Positions 41,364-51,047 of a DNA stretch of 64,000 bases are shown in pieces. The notes beneath the pieces are model-generated. The model had not been told where the DNA came from. It saw nothing but the letters and a program-made list of their open reading frames with translations, and searched no databases. Positions within the stretch are counted from its first letter, which is position 1. Each line of letters begins with the position of its first letter. Source of the stretch: an uncultured Flavobacteriaceae bacterium (GTDB lineage Bacteria; Bacteroidota; Bacteroidia; Flavobacteriales; Flavobacteriaceae); contig CANKZG010000002.1 of the NCBI GenBank assembly GCA_947488435.1, forward strand, positions 434,001-498,000. The letters are read 5' to 3'. The translations under genes were made by a program, and so were the position numbers.

Positions 41364-43751
41364 ATGATTAAAGTTGTAGAGCATGGGGAACGTCTTAATC
41401 TAAATACCCCTATAAAGTTACCGAATGCTTCAGCCTTTTTATGGAATAAGTCAATGATGATTCATATGAATTGTCGCGGTTATGCTGTATCGCAGTTTAT
41501 GCAGCCAGAACCGGCAAAATATGCACATGCTCCAAACTTAGAGGCAAAAACCTTTATGCAGCCGGAACAACCCTATTACCAGCATCATCCTGGGCGTTTT
41601 TTTTATGTAAAAGATGAAGATACTGGGAACTTTTTCTCTGTTCCTTATGAACCTGTGCGTAAACAAGCAGACCGCTATTGTTTTTCCGCAGGTAAAAGCG
41701 ATATTATTTGGGAAATTGAACAAGACAATTTATCGATTCATGTTTCCTTAAGTCTCGCCAAAGACAAACCTCTGGAATTGTGGAGTTTTCGTATAACAAA
41801 TAGAGGCTTAAAGAAACGTAATTTAAGCATTTACACCTATTTCCCAACCGGATATATGTCTTGGATGAACCAATCGGGGGCTTATCATAAAGAGCTACAA
41901 GGGGTTGTATGTTCCAGTATTACCCCCTATCAAAAATATAAGGAATACGATCATATAAAAACCTTAAAGGATAAGACGTTCTTAATTGGAGATACGGAAC
42001 CTTTTTCATGGGAGGCAAATCAACATAGCTTTGAAGGAGATGGAGGACTGCAAGAACCTTCGGCTCTTTTAAAACCAGCCTTAGCAAAAGGAGATGCACG
42101 TTATGAAACTCCTGCGTGTATTTTACAATACAGAGAAACCATGGAAGTTTCGGCCACCAAGACCTATCGTTTTATTTTTGGCCCAGCAAAAGACGAACAG
42201 GAAATAAAAGCTATTAAAGCCTCTTTTTTTGAATCTTCCCAGTCGGAAGGTCTCGATGGTTTTCCCAAAGAAAAAACACGCTTTGCGGCATATGTTAATG
42301 AGGGTAGGGGGCCATTACAAATTGAAACTCCTGATCCTGTATTCGATAATTTTGTGAATCATTGGCTTCCACGTCAAGTTTATTATCATGGGGAAACAAA
42401 TCGGTTAAGTACCGATCCGCAAACAAGAAACTACTTACAGGACAATATGGGGATGAGCTATATTAAACCTGTGGTAGCTCGAAACGCTTTTTTAACCGCT
42501 CTCCGTCAGCAAGAAACTTCAGGAGCGATGCCAGATGGGATCTTGATTCACGAAAATGCCAGTTTAAAATACATCAATCAGGTTCCTCATACGGATCATT
42601 GTGTTTGGTTACCTATCTGTATAAGGGCATATTTGGATGAGACCAATGATTACAGTTTGCTTCAGGAAAAAATTCCATTTTCAGAAGGAAACGAAATCGC
42701 TACGGTTGCAGAACACTTGCACAGAGCAATGCAATGGTTATTAAAAAACAGAGATCATAGAGGGCTTAATTATATCAATCAGGGCGATTGGTGTGACCCC
42801 ATGAATATGGTTGGTCCGGAAGGAAAAGGAGTCTCTGGATGGTTAACCTTGGCAACAGCTTATGCTATTAAGGTATGGATGGAGATATGCATAGATCATA
42901 ATGATTTACAGCATGTATCAAAATATAAAACAGCGGTTACCGAACTCAATGCAGCAGTAAACACTCATTTATGGGATGGGAATTGGTATGCACGGGGCAT
43001 TACAGATAAAGGGGTAGTATTTGGTGTCCATACAGATATAGAGGGACAGATCTTTTTAAACCCTCAGGGATGGGCACTATTAAGTAAGGCCGCAGATGAG
43101 GTCAAGCAGGAAAAAATGATCGCTGCTGTCTCCGAGAAATTAGATACGCCCTATGGTGTTGAAATGTTAGGTCCAGCTTTCACTAAAATGAGAGAAGACG
43201 TGGGAAGAGTTACCCAGAAGCATCCGGGTTCTGCAGAAAATGGATCGGTATACAATCATGCTGCAGCCTTTTATATTTATGGATTGTACGCAAGTGATAA
43301 AAATAATGTTGCCTATGAACTATTGCGGAAAATGATTCCGGGTCCGGAAAATGATGATCTAGTTCAACGTGGACAATTGCCTGTCTTTATTCCAAATTAT
43401 TACCGCGGAGCCTATAAAACAATTCCTCGTACTGCCGGACGTTCCAGTCAATTGTTTAATACCGGGACGGTTCCTTGGGTGTATCGTTGCTTATTGGATG
43501 GGTTATTCGGATTGCAAGGAACGGTAGATGGATTGCGAATTCATCCAAAGCTTCCTAAAAAGTGGAATAAGGTAAAAGTAGATAGGCGTTTTAGAGGCTC
43601 AAATTACTGCATCAGCATCGAACGAAAGCCGAAAATTGCTAAAATCGAAGTAGTAGTTGAAGGGAAAAGAATAGCAGGAAATACAATTCCAAAAATGAAA
43701 CCTGGACTGTATAATATAGAAGTATGGATTCCTATGGAAACCATAGTATAA
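41364..43751 (+). CDS. GH94-like glycoside phosphorylase
   Basis: 795 residues, no signal peptide: an N-terminal beta-sandwich (about 1-300), a linker, and an alpha-barrel catalytic domain. The conserved D-W-x-D motif is GDWCDPMN (Asp475, Asp478), in the place of the GH94 general acid region; other matches are LQDNMG and AMPDGILI. The length fits cellobiose/chitobiose phosphorylases, which split disaccharides with phosphate. Co-transcription with the GPH transporter supports a cytoplasmic role. Exact sugar unknown. Confidence 0.87.
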   Translation: MIKVVEHGERLNLNTPIKLPNASAFLWNKSMMIHMNCRGYAVSQFMQPEPAKYAHAPNLEAKTFMQPEQPYYQHHPGRFFYVKDEDTGNFFSVPYEPVRKQADRYCFSAGKSDIIWEIEQDNLSIHVSLSLAKDKPLELWSFRITNRGLKKRNLSIYTYFPTGYMSWMNQSGAYHKELQGVVCSSITPYQKYKEYDHIKTLKDKTFLIGDTEPFSWEANQHSFEGDGGLQEPSALLKPALAKGDARYETPACILQYRETMEVSATKTYRFIFGPAKDEQEIKAIKASFFESSQSEGLDGFPKEKTRFAAYVNEGRGPLQIETPDPVFDNFVNHWLPRQVYYHGETNRLSTDPQTRNYLQDNMGMSYIKPVVARNAFLTALRQQETSGAMPDGILIHENASLKYINQVPHTDHCVWLPICIRAYLDETNDYSLLQEKIPFSEGNEIATVAEHLHRAMQWLLKNRDHRGLNYINQGDWCDPMNMVGPEGKGVSGWLTLATAYAIKVWMEICIDHNDLQHVSKYKTAVTELNAAVNTHLWDGNWYARGITDKGVVFGVHTDIEGQIFLNPQGWALLSKAADEVKQEKMIAAVSEKLDTPYGVEMLGPAFTKMREDVGRVTQKHPGSAENGSVYNHAAAFYIYGLYASDKNNVAYELLRKMIPGPENDDLVQRGQLPVFIPNYYRGAYKTIPRTAGRSSQLFNTGTVPWVYRCLLDGLFGLQGTVDGLRIHPKLPKKWNKVKVDRRFRGSNYCISIERKPKIAKIEVVVEGKRIAGNTIPKMKPGLYNIEVWIPMETIV

Positions 43752-43780
43752 GGTAAGGTGATAAACTGTGAGAAGCCTGA

Positions 43781-45031
43781 TTAAGGTATAACTTGAATAG
43801 GGTTGGATGGAAGCTCAAACAATTCCAACTCAAAATAAGATACCGCGGCCAGGAGGTGATCAAAAATATCTGCCATGATGTATTCATAATTCTCCCAACG
43901 TTTATCGCTACTAAAAGCATAAATTTCGATAGGAATACCTTGGGAAGTAGGACTTAACTGCCGTGCCATTAATGTCATATCTTTATTTACCGCTGAATGA
44001 TTTTCTAAATATGTTTCAATATACTTCCGAAAGAGCCCAACATTGGTTAGATTTCGGCCATTTATTGCAAGTTTTTTATCAATACTATTCGCAGTGTTAT
44101 AAGTGTTTATTTTTTCCTGTCGCTGTGTTACATAATCGGTAAGTAAACTTATCTCTTTCATTTTCTCAATGGCAGCATCGGACAGGTATTTAATCCCGCT
44201 TTGCTTTACAATAAGTGCTCGCTTAATTCTTCTACCTCCAGCTTCGGACATGCCGCGCCAATTTTGAAAGGAGTCAGATATTAAGGCGTAGGTCGGTATT
44301 GTGGTAATGGTTTTGTCAAAGTTTTGAACTTTTACGGTTGCCAGGTTAATTTCGATAACATCTCCATCGGCACCATATTTTTCAAAAGTAATCCAATCTC
44401 CTATACGCAACATATCGTTAATAGTGACCTGAATGCTGGCGACCAACCCTAGAATACTATCTTTAAAAATGAGCAAAATTACGGCCGAAGCTGCACCTAA
44501 AGCTGTGAAAAATTTCCATATCGTAATCCCGGAAATAATAGCAAAAACGGTCATAAGTCCTGCAATCCAGGCAAAAATCATAAATACTTGAATATAACTA
44601 TCTATGGGCTTATCCTTAAATCGCGGACGCGTTTTAAAATAGTCGCGAACAGTATTTAAGAGACTTCGCGTAATACGGAGTATTAGAATCACCCCTAGTA
44701 TTTGAACCAACTTTAAAGCAATTCCTTCGATATATGAAAAATCGGTAAAAACTATGGGAATAAGTTCCTGTGCAAGGAATAAAGGTAAAATATGTGCTAT
44801 GGCACGGGGAGCCTTGTTTGCGACTAACAAGTCATCGAAATTTGTTTTCGTTTTTCGAGCCGTTCGTGCGGAAATAAAACGAAGACATTTCCAACTTATA
44901 TAATCTACAAAAAATACCAAAAGTAACATGATAACGAAAAGAATGAGCACATTGAGGTAAATCGCAATACTTTCGTCAACCCCTATTTTTACAAGTTGTT
45001 CGTATAGTAAATGACTAGGTTGAAAATTCAT
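43781..45031 (-). CDS. MscS-family mechanosensitive ion channel
   Basis: 416 residues from ATG 45031 (a TTG at 45064 is a weaker option). Several membrane helices precede the pore helix FFTALGAASAVILLIFKDSILG, rich in Gly/Ala as in MscS TM3. The beta-domain follows with DMLRIGDWITFEKYGADGDV and TTIPTYALISDSFQNWRG. The C-terminal part is larger than in E. coli MscS. It releases solutes on osmotic downshock. Confidence 0.9.
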   Translation of the reverse strand: MNFQPSHLLYEQLVKIGVDESIAIYLNVLILFVIMLLLVFFVDYISWKCLRFISARTARKTKTNFDDLLVANKAPRAIAHILPLFLAQELIPIVFTDFSYIEGIALKLVQILGVILILRITRSLLNTVRDYFKTRPRFKDKPIDSYIQVFMIFAWIAGLMTVFAIISGITIWKFFTALGAASAVILLIFKDSILGLVASIQVTINDMLRIGDWITFEKYGADGDVIEINLATVKVQNFDKTITTIPTYALISDSFQNWRGMSEAGGRRIKRALIVKQSGIKYLSDAAIEKMKEISLLTDYVTQRQEKINTYNTANSIDKKLAINGRNLTNVGLFRKYIETYLENHSAVNKDMTLMARQLSPTSQGIPIEIYAFSSDKRWENYEYIMADIFDHLLAAVSYFELELFELPSNPIQVIP

Positions 45032-45102
45032 GGTGGTATCTTTGAAAAACAAAAATACCACCAAAAACGGGAAAACTAAAATGTATGTTATTACTAACGG
45101 TA

Positions 45103-45567
45103 TTAGAATACCTTAGGAACCGATAAGGTTTCGAAATGACGTTTTAGATGTTGATAGGTTGGGGTATGATTTTTTCTTTGGCGCACATCTGCTTCCAGTA
45201 GTTTAATTACTGCGATATTTAAACTTACTTCAGTAATAGCAGCATTAAACTTTTGTTTCTGCAAAGGCTTTTGCAGAAAAGCAGTAGCTCCAAATTGCAT
45301 TGCGGTGTCTGCGTATGACGCCAAGGTAGAATTTAAAATAACCTGTACTTCTGGATTTAAACAGTTCATAAGTTCAAAACCGTTAATTCCTGGCATTTCA
45401 ATATCTAAAATTACAAGGTCTACTTTTGATGATACTACCTTCGCTAAACCCGCTTTTGGATCTTCATAAGAGCCGATCAACTCCAAATCAGGGTGTTTTT
45501 CTACAAAATGCGCTGTGGTAATACGCTGTAATAGGGAATCATCGATTACGACAGTTTGTAGTTTCAT
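45103..45567 (-). CDS. stand-alone response-regulator receiver protein
   Basis: 154 residues. The receiver domain (1-118) has VVIDDS, phospho-acceptor Asp55 in ILDIEMPG, Ser/Thr in LNSTLASY and Lys in FLQKPLQKQ. After it comes only a short Lys/Arg-rich tail of about 30 residues without a DNA-binding domain. It must act through a partner protein; no cognate kinase is adjacent. Confidence 0.88.
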   Translation of the reverse strand: MKLQTVVIDDSLLQRITTAHFVEKHPDLELIGSYEDPKAGLAKVVSSKVDLVILDIEMPGINGFELMNCLNPEVQVILNSTLASYADTAMQFGATAFLQKPLQKQKFNAAITEVSLNIAVIKLLEADVRQRKNHTPTYQHLKRHFETLSVPKVF

Positions 45568-45699
45568 GAATATGCAGTATTAATTTGGTTTTACCTGACG
45601 CATCAAAACGCTCGGTATACTAAAAACGAAGTCGCTATTGCAAATTACATATCCATTCGATAAACGGTTTTATAAAGTCGATAAACCGCCTAAATTGGC

Positions 45700-46503
45700 T
45701 TATTTAGCATTTTTTAATGATTGCACATCTTCGGTTACAATTCTAGACAATTCCTTTAATGCTCCTTTTTCATACAGTGCTGGTAAGGCCGCCAAAGGAG
45801 TTTTTAATGGGGCTTTATAATTCACGTAATCCTGAAATAAAATACCATCTACCATTCTTGGATTATACGCACTTCTAAAACGAACACCGCCTCCATCTAC
45901 GAGATAGTTGTAGGCTAAATAATCAATTCTTTTGGTTTTTTTATTGATCCAATAATGAAATTCATCATCGTAATCCTTCCCACCATTTTCTTGATTAAAA
46001 GTAATTCCTAAAATATCGTAGTCTTCTCCTTTAATCGTAGTTGTACCCTCATATGTTTTATTTACCGCGGCATCATGAAGTTTATGTGGCAGCGTGGCAA
46101 AATAAATAACGGAATTAACAGATGCTGTATACTTCGAAATATCTCTGGCGGATAATTTTACTGGAGTACCATTAATTTCTCGTGTCAATTTCCCATTGTC
46201 TAAAACATCATAAATTTCCTTTTTCCCTTGCTTGCCTTTCATGGTATATACATAACGCCCGTTATCATTAGTAAAAGTGTAGGCTCTTTCTCTGAAGGTC
46301 AAGGAATAAGAAGCGGTATTATAAAGATCCCCACCATGCGCTTCGGTTGCATCATTTAAAACGGTTTTTGCCATATCGGTCTCCTGAATCTCTAATGTAG
46401 TTTCGGGAGTTGCAGTTACAAGTGTAGTTTCTTTTTTAGCCGTATTACAAGCACTTAATAGTAAAAGACTAACAATAGGAATGATTTGAATTGAAGGTTT
46501 CAT
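45700..46503 (-). CDS. DUF6503-family lipoprotein
   Basis: 267 residues with a lipobox LLSAC (Cys19) and a Thr-rich linker. The core begins TVLNDATEAHGGDLYNTASYSLTF and has FTNDNGRYVYTMKG, then HYWINKKTKRIDYLAYNYLV and a closing RSAYNPRMVDGILFQDYVNY, as in the DUF6503 group of Bacteroidota lipoproteins. The sheet-rich pattern suggests an LolA/LolB-like beta barrel, but function is unknown. Confidence 0.82.
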   Translation of the reverse strand: MKPSIQIIPIVSLLLLSACNTAKKETTLVTATPETTLEIQETDMAKTVLNDATEAHGGDLYNTASYSLTFRERAYTFTNDNGRYVYTMKGKQGKKEIYDVLDNGKLTREINGTPVKLSARDISKYTASVNSVIYFATLPHKLHDAAVNKTYEGTTTIKGEDYDILGITFNQENGGKDYDDEFHYWINKKTKRIDYLAYNYLVDGGGVRFRSAYNPRMVDGILFQDYVNYKAPLKTPLAALPALYEKGALKELSRIVTEDVQSLKNAK

Positions 46504-46527
46504 AGGGTACGATTTCTGTATTTAAAG

Positions 46528-47160
46528 CTATAAAAAAACAGTGCCTTTGGGCCCTGCTATAATAGCACTCATATTAATTTGTTTATTCTTTTGGATGTCA
46601 AAATTACAATTCAAATTTTTGAAGACAATTTCAAAATCCATTGGCGATGGATGAGTCGCTGAAAATTTAATTAGTTTACATTCTGAATCAGGTAGACTAT
46701 TGCAGGGATGGGTTCCTGATGTTCCCCAATCTATTAGGAAAGGAACAATCTCCACTTCGGGAGTTCCTAGGGGTAGTGTTAATTTCCATTCCAACAAGGC
46801 TCCGTCTTCAGTATTTCTGGAACCATCAACAATTTCCCCCATTTTGGTGTTATACATTTTAAGGGAATTGCAATCGCTTTCGAGCGTATTGGATTTTAAA
46901 GCCCACCTAGTAATGCGGTCTTTCTGTAAAAAATCAATACCCATCCACAAGGGACTTTTAACATCGGAATTTGAATGATCAATAGCCAAAAATTCTAGAT
47001 AGCTAGATGCGCTAAGCTTAACTAAGGCATTTTTGGTTCCCTGTGTTTTGTGATACCCTCCAAAAATAGGAGCAACTCCACATTGTTCTTCAAAATGTCG
47101 CGTTGCTGCTTCTAAATTAAAGACGGTATATACAATATGATCGATATGCCTCTTGATCGT
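46528..47160 (-). CDS. VOC-family (glyoxalase-like) protein with ACG in place of a start codon
   Basis: 210 residues if read from the ACG at 47160. The reading begins (ACG)-I-K-R-H-I-D-H-I-V-Y-T-V, the expected VOC N-terminus with its metal His, then FEEQCGVAPIFGGYHKTQGT and LEFLAIDHSNSD. No ATG, GTG or TTG exists between the upstream stop and this conserved part. The next candidate start, TTG 46989, would delete the first beta module. A single T-to-C change would make ATG into ACG. Either ACG is used as a start or the gene has been inactivated. Confidence 0.72.
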   Translation of the reverse strand, partial: TIKRHIDHIVYTVFNLEAATRHFEEQCGVAPIFGGYHKTQGTKNALVKLSASSYLEFLAIDHSNSDVKSPLWMGIDFLQKDRITRWALKSNTLESDCNSLKMYNTKMGEIVDGSRNTEDGALLEWKLTLPLGTPEVEIVPFLIDWGTSGTHPCNSLPDSECKLIKFSATHPSPMDFEIVFKNLNCNFDIQKNKQINMSAIIAGPKGTVFL

Positions 47161-47448
47161 ACTAAGGGTTTAAAATAATACCTCAAAATTATCACAATCT
47201 TTATGGAGTACTTCAGAAAAAAGTGTTGTAGTTATGTTAATAAGTGCTAAAACCATCAATCTAAATATTGCAGCTTCTGATATGAAATGGATATTCACAC
47301 GCAATTTCGGAGTTTTGTACATTTCAATACAGTGAAGGTACAACTCAATACATTTTGTTTTGTAAAAGGGGAAAGGTGCTACATCTTTGCTTCATCAATC
47401 AAAAACAAATCAATCAAAAACGAATCATTAATCAAAAAGCGAACAATC
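47161..47448. other. intergenic region and leader before the NSDHH-repeat gene
   Basis: About 290 nt with no supported gene. A promoter-like TTTG at 47359-47362 followed after 17 nt by TACATCTTTG (47380-47389) resembles the Bacteroidota pattern. A leader with the repeated words AATCAAAAAC (from about 47398) runs up to ATG 47449. Confidence 0.4.
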
Positions 47449-48906
47449 ATGAATACTTTAGCAAAAATTATGCTCTCCTTAGTTTTAAAATTCTTACTGG
47501 CGATGGCTTTTGTTGTCTCTACCAGTGCTTCTGCTCAACATTCGAATACCACCGTAAATGTAAATTCAAGTAAAGGAAAAACAACAATTTCGGTTCGTAA
47601 AGGAGGAGGAGACAAGTTTTATTTGGAATATGAAGGGGATATTAAACTCTCTGACGATGATAAAGATGTCATTGCAATTTCCAGAGGAGGTTATGTAGAA
47701 ATTAAGAAATCTGCGTTCGGAAGTAGAAGACGTATTTTTATCGAACCTAACAACTCAGGAACCCTTATTAAAAAATATTATGTAGGTAGCTCTGACAAAG
47801 GCTTTGAACCCGAAGGAAGAAAATGGCTGGCAGAGATATTACCTGAAATTATTAGGTCTACGGTGATAGGTGCCGAGCAACGTGTGGATCGCATTTATAA
47901 AAAAGGGGGAGCAAATGCCGTATTGACTGAAGTCGGCTATATTGATAGTGACTATGTGAAATCGAGATATATTAAATTGCTGTTGGGAAAGGATTTAAAA
48001 ACCAACGAATTAAAAACAACGCTTGATGTTGTGGATCATGAAATTAACTCAGACCACCATAAGGCGGAAATATTAAAGCACAATTCTGCTAAATTTTTAG
48101 GAGCAGAAAAAATAACTGAAGTCTACATCCAAACTACCGGAGGCATTAATTCAGATCATCATAAAGCATCTGTATTAAAACATTCTATTAAAAATGGTAA
48201 AATTTCTGATGCGCAATTGAAAGTTTTGTTTGCGATCACCAAAGATATCAATTCAGATCACCATAAAGCAGATGTACTACGAACCGTAATGTCTGAGCGA
48301 AATCTAAGTAATGCGAACATCAATCTTTTGGTAGAAACTTCAAAGCGCATTAATTCGGATCATCATAAAGCAACTGTATTACGAAAAGCTTTGGCTTTAC
48401 CCGAGTTGACTACAACAAATTACAATACCTTTTTAAGCTCTATTGAAGATATCAATTCAGATCATCATGCATCTACGGTATTCATGGATCTTTTAAACAA
48501 AGAACTAGATACCCCATCTTTAAACAATCTTTTGCGTCTGGTTAGCAACACCATAAGTTCAGATAACCAACAAGCTACTGTTTTAAAAAAGGTGATAGAC
48601 AAGCAAAACCTGCAAGGTGCACAAATAGATATTGTTCTTAAAGGGTTACGCAATATTAACTCAGACCATCATAAGGCTGAAGTATTTAAAAAGTTAGCCA
48701 AAGAAAGACTGGATAAAGCACAATTAATTAGTGTCTTCGAAACAGTGAGCAGTATCAATTCTGATTACCATCAATCTGCATCTTTACTTGCATTTGCTCC
48801 TGCAGCAAAACAACAAGGAGAAACCGTTAAGGAAGCATATCGAAAAGCGTGTAATTCTATTTCATCAGAATCACACTACGGAAAAACCATCCGAGCCATT
48901 CAGTAA
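47449..48906 (+). CDS. secreted solenoid protein with strict 34-residue NSDHH repeats
   Basis: 485 residues from ATG 47449; the frame is open further upstream but only this start gives a clean signal peptide (1-30, ending ASAQ). A beta-rich part (about 31-130) precedes ten helical repeats at about residues 166, 200, 234, 268, 302, 336, 370, 404, 437 and 472, spaced 34 apart except one 33. Consensus is I-N-S-D-H-H-K-A-x-V-L-K. Six units carry the NSDHH core. The period is that of two-helix solenoids (TPR/HEAT-like). No known family name is certain. A LytS/LytTR gene set follows 72 nt downstream. Confidence 0.87.
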   Translation: MNTLAKIMLSLVLKFLLAMAFVVSTSASAQHSNTTVNVNSSKGKTTISVRKGGGDKFYLEYEGDIKLSDDDKDVIAISRGGYVEIKKSAFGSRRRIFIEPNNSGTLIKKYYVGSSDKGFEPEGRKWLAEILPEIIRSTVIGAEQRVDRIYKKGGANAVLTEVGYIDSDYVKSRYIKLLLGKDLKTNELKTTLDVVDHEINSDHHKAEILKHNSAKFLGAEKITEVYIQTTGGINSDHHKASVLKHSIKNGKISDAQLKVLFAITKDINSDHHKADVLRTVMSERNLSNANINLLVETSKRINSDHHKATVLRKALALPELTTTNYNTFLSSIEDINSDHHASTVFMDLLNKELDTPSLNNLLRLVSNTISSDNQQATVLKKVIDKQNLQGAQIDIVLKGLRNINSDHHKAEVFKKLAKERLDKAQLISVFETVSSINSDYHQSASLLAFAPAAKQQGETVKEAYRKACNSISSESHYGKTIRAIQ

Positions 48907-48978
48907 ATAGTTTTAAACTTCATCGGACTGGAATAACATTTTACCTTCGGTTATGGTAATATTGATTATTTTGGTAAG

Positions 48979-50016
48979 ATGAAGTTTAGCTATAAAAACC
49001 TATTACATCGAACCGTTGTGAGAAAACATCTTAGTATTGTTTTTATTGGTTTTTTTCTTGGAATTCTAGTATACTCCTTTATAAACTTCATGGGTATTGA
49101 AACCATAAACGAGTTGCTTTTAACAGGAATATTAGGTATTGCGCTTGCTTATATTACCGATTATACGACCACCCGATTAAACCGTTACATGGCCTGGAAG
49201 GAGCAACCTGGACTTCGACTATTGTCAGGCACTATTTTCAACTTAGCCGTGAGTTTACTTCTGGTATTTTGTGTGCTCTTTGCCTATCATAAAATTATAG
49301 ATAGCCCTTTACTTGAAGCAGAAGGGGCCAATGATTTTTTCTTAAAAATTGCCATACTGCTCTTTTTTATCGCGCTGATTTATAACATTATTTATTTTGC
49401 CACCTATTCCTATTACCAATATGCCAAAGGGCAACTGTTGGAATTGCAGTTAGATCGAAAACAAACTACTTTACAATTAAACGCCTTAAAATCGCAACTT
49501 AGTCCACACTTTCTGTTCAATAATGTAAACATATTGTCGTCCCTGCTACTGGAGGATACGGTTAAAGCGGAAAAGTTTATTCGCGCTCTTGCCAATTCGT
49601 ATCAGTATACGCTAAGTAAATATGAAGATAGGTTAGTTACTGTAGCCGAAGAATTGGAGTTTGTACAGTCTTATTATTTACTGATTAAAACGCGGTTCGG
49701 AAATCATTTAACATTAAATATCGATCTTCCGGAAACAGTCCTTAACAGTAAAATACCTACGCTCACCCTACAAATGTTGGTAGAAAATGCGGTGAAACAC
49801 AACGTAATGGGACCACAACATGAGTTAAAAATGGATATTACTACCAAATCAGGGAAAATAGTGGTGTCCAATACAAAAACTAAAAAGAGGGCAAATATAG
49901 ATTCTTTTAAAATTGGCTTAACTAATATAGCCACGCGTTATGAACTTTTAGCCCACACCAACATTGAAGTGTTAAATGCAGAGCGTTTTACCGTAAAATT
50001 ACCAGTTATCACATGA
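48979..50016 (+). CDS. LytS-type sensor histidine kinase (active copy)
   Basis: 345 residues. Four membrane helices lie in the first 145 residues. The phospho-acceptor motif is SPHFLFNNVN (His177) and the ATP-binding N box is VENAVKHN (Asn270), both intact. The gene overlaps the next kinase-like gene by 4 nt and forms an operon with it and the LytTR regulator. A secreted repeat protein lies just upstream. Confidence 0.9.
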   Translation: MKFSYKNLLHRTVVRKHLSIVFIGFFLGILVYSFINFMGIETINELLLTGILGIALAYITDYTTTRLNRYMAWKEQPGLRLLSGTIFNLAVSLLLVFCVLFAYHKIIDSPLLEAEGANDFFLKIAILLFFIALIYNIIYFATYSYYQYAKGQLLELQLDRKQTTLQLNALKSQLSPHFLFNNVNILSSLLLEDTVKAEKFIRALANSYQYTLSKYEDRLVTVAEELEFVQSYYLLIKTRFGNHLTLNIDLPETVLNSKIPTLTLQMLVENAVKHNVMGPQHELKMDITTKSGKIVVSNTKTKKRANIDSFKIGLTNIATRYELLAHTNIEVLNAERFTVKLPVIT

Positions 50017-51047
50017 AAAAACTATTTATACATCATCCCTTATTTCGACTGTTAAGTCCTTTGTTTAGCGGGGCATTGGTGTATTTGTTAATCTTGTTGA
50101 TCAATAACAATATAGCGCAGATTAGAGAAAGTTTCTTGGGTCAGGAATTATATATCTGTATTGCGTTGGCGTATATCATTCAGGAATATGCGCGTTTTTC
50201 GTTACTGCTTTTCGAGAAGATTAAAGGAACAGAGAAGCTTTTCTGGAAACTAATTATTCAGGTACTGAGTTCGGTTGCCGTATGCATTGTTCTTGTTTCT
50301 GGAGTAATGTATATTTATTTTAGTACCATTCTCAAGTATTCTCCAAACAGCACAGAGCTCCTAATTTTTAATAGCATTTTTGCGGTTATCACGATAATTT
50401 ATTTGGCCTTGTATTTAAGTCATCAATTTTTATATAAAATCAATACCAATAGAATTGAAGAAGAAGTGATTGCCAAGCGAGATGTAGAAGAAGATTTTGT
50501 AGCATTTAAAAAAGGAATCAATCCAGAGCTATTGTTTGAAAGTTTAGAAGCACTTATTGTTCTAATGAAGCAACATCCGGAAGCGGCCGAAGCAATGATC
50601 GATAACTTCTCTAGCGTATATCGTTATATTCTTTCCCGAAAAAAACGAGAACTGATAAGCCTTGAGGAAGAATTAAATGCCCTACAAGAGTTATTGCAAC
50701 TCTACAATCACCTTCCATATCGCAAGACACGGCTAGCGCGTGTAAATACCGAAGAAAGCTATGTTGTTCCTGGATGTTTATTATTAACGGTAGAACGTAT
50801 TATTAAAAGCACAATCCTATCAAAAGATCAGGATTTACTTCTGGATATTACCACAGAAGGAGATTTTATTTTAGTATGCTATTCCCCGCAAGAGAAACTT
50901 CGTACAAGCTTTACCGATGAAGCCGTAGCGGACATTGCATATAGCTATCAATTCTATACCTCTAAGACGTTGAGTGTTATTGAAGAAGCTTTAAAAAAAA
51001 CCATCCAAATTCCTAAACTAACCCTAAATGAAAGTAGTGATCATTGA
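50013..51047 (+). CDS. degenerate LytS-like pseudokinase
   Basis: 344 residues with the same layout as the upstream kinase: four membrane helices, a coiled linker and the kinase core. The phospho-acceptor His is replaced by Glu172 (NPELLFESLEAL where NPHFLFNSLNAL is normal). The N-box Asn is replaced by Arg262 (VERIIKS versus VENAVKH), and the G-box region is not recognisable. It probably cannot autophosphorylate, and may serve as a partner or inhibitor of the active kinase. It overlaps the upstream and downstream genes (4 and 20 nt). Confidence 0.85.
   Translation: MKKLFIHHPLFRLLSPLFSGALVYLLILLINNNIAQIRESFLGQELYICIALAYIIQEYARFSLLLFEKIKGTEKLFWKLIIQVLSSVAVCIVLVSGVMYIYFSTILKYSPNSTELLIFNSIFAVITIIYLALYLSHQFLYKINTNRIEEEVIAKRDVEEDFVAFKKGINPELLFESLEALIVLMKQHPEAAEAMIDNFSSVYRYILSRKKRELISLEEELNALQELLQLYNHLPYRKTRLARVNTEESYVVPGCLLLTVERIIKSTILSKDQDLLLDITTEGDFILVCYSPQEKLRTSFTDEAVADIAYSYQFYTSKTLSVIEEALKKTIQIPKLTLNESSDH

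Noticed and set aside
47287-47448. Upstream extension of the NSDHH-repeat ORF (54 extra residues)
   Set aside because: Hides the signal peptide inside the chain; ATG 47449 gives a proper signal and the upstream part looks like a leader.
48040-48790. Regular 102-nt repeats resembling a CRISPR-like array
   Set aside because: Repeats stay in one reading frame and encode a protein solenoid; spacing is far too long and repeats vary at codon third positions.
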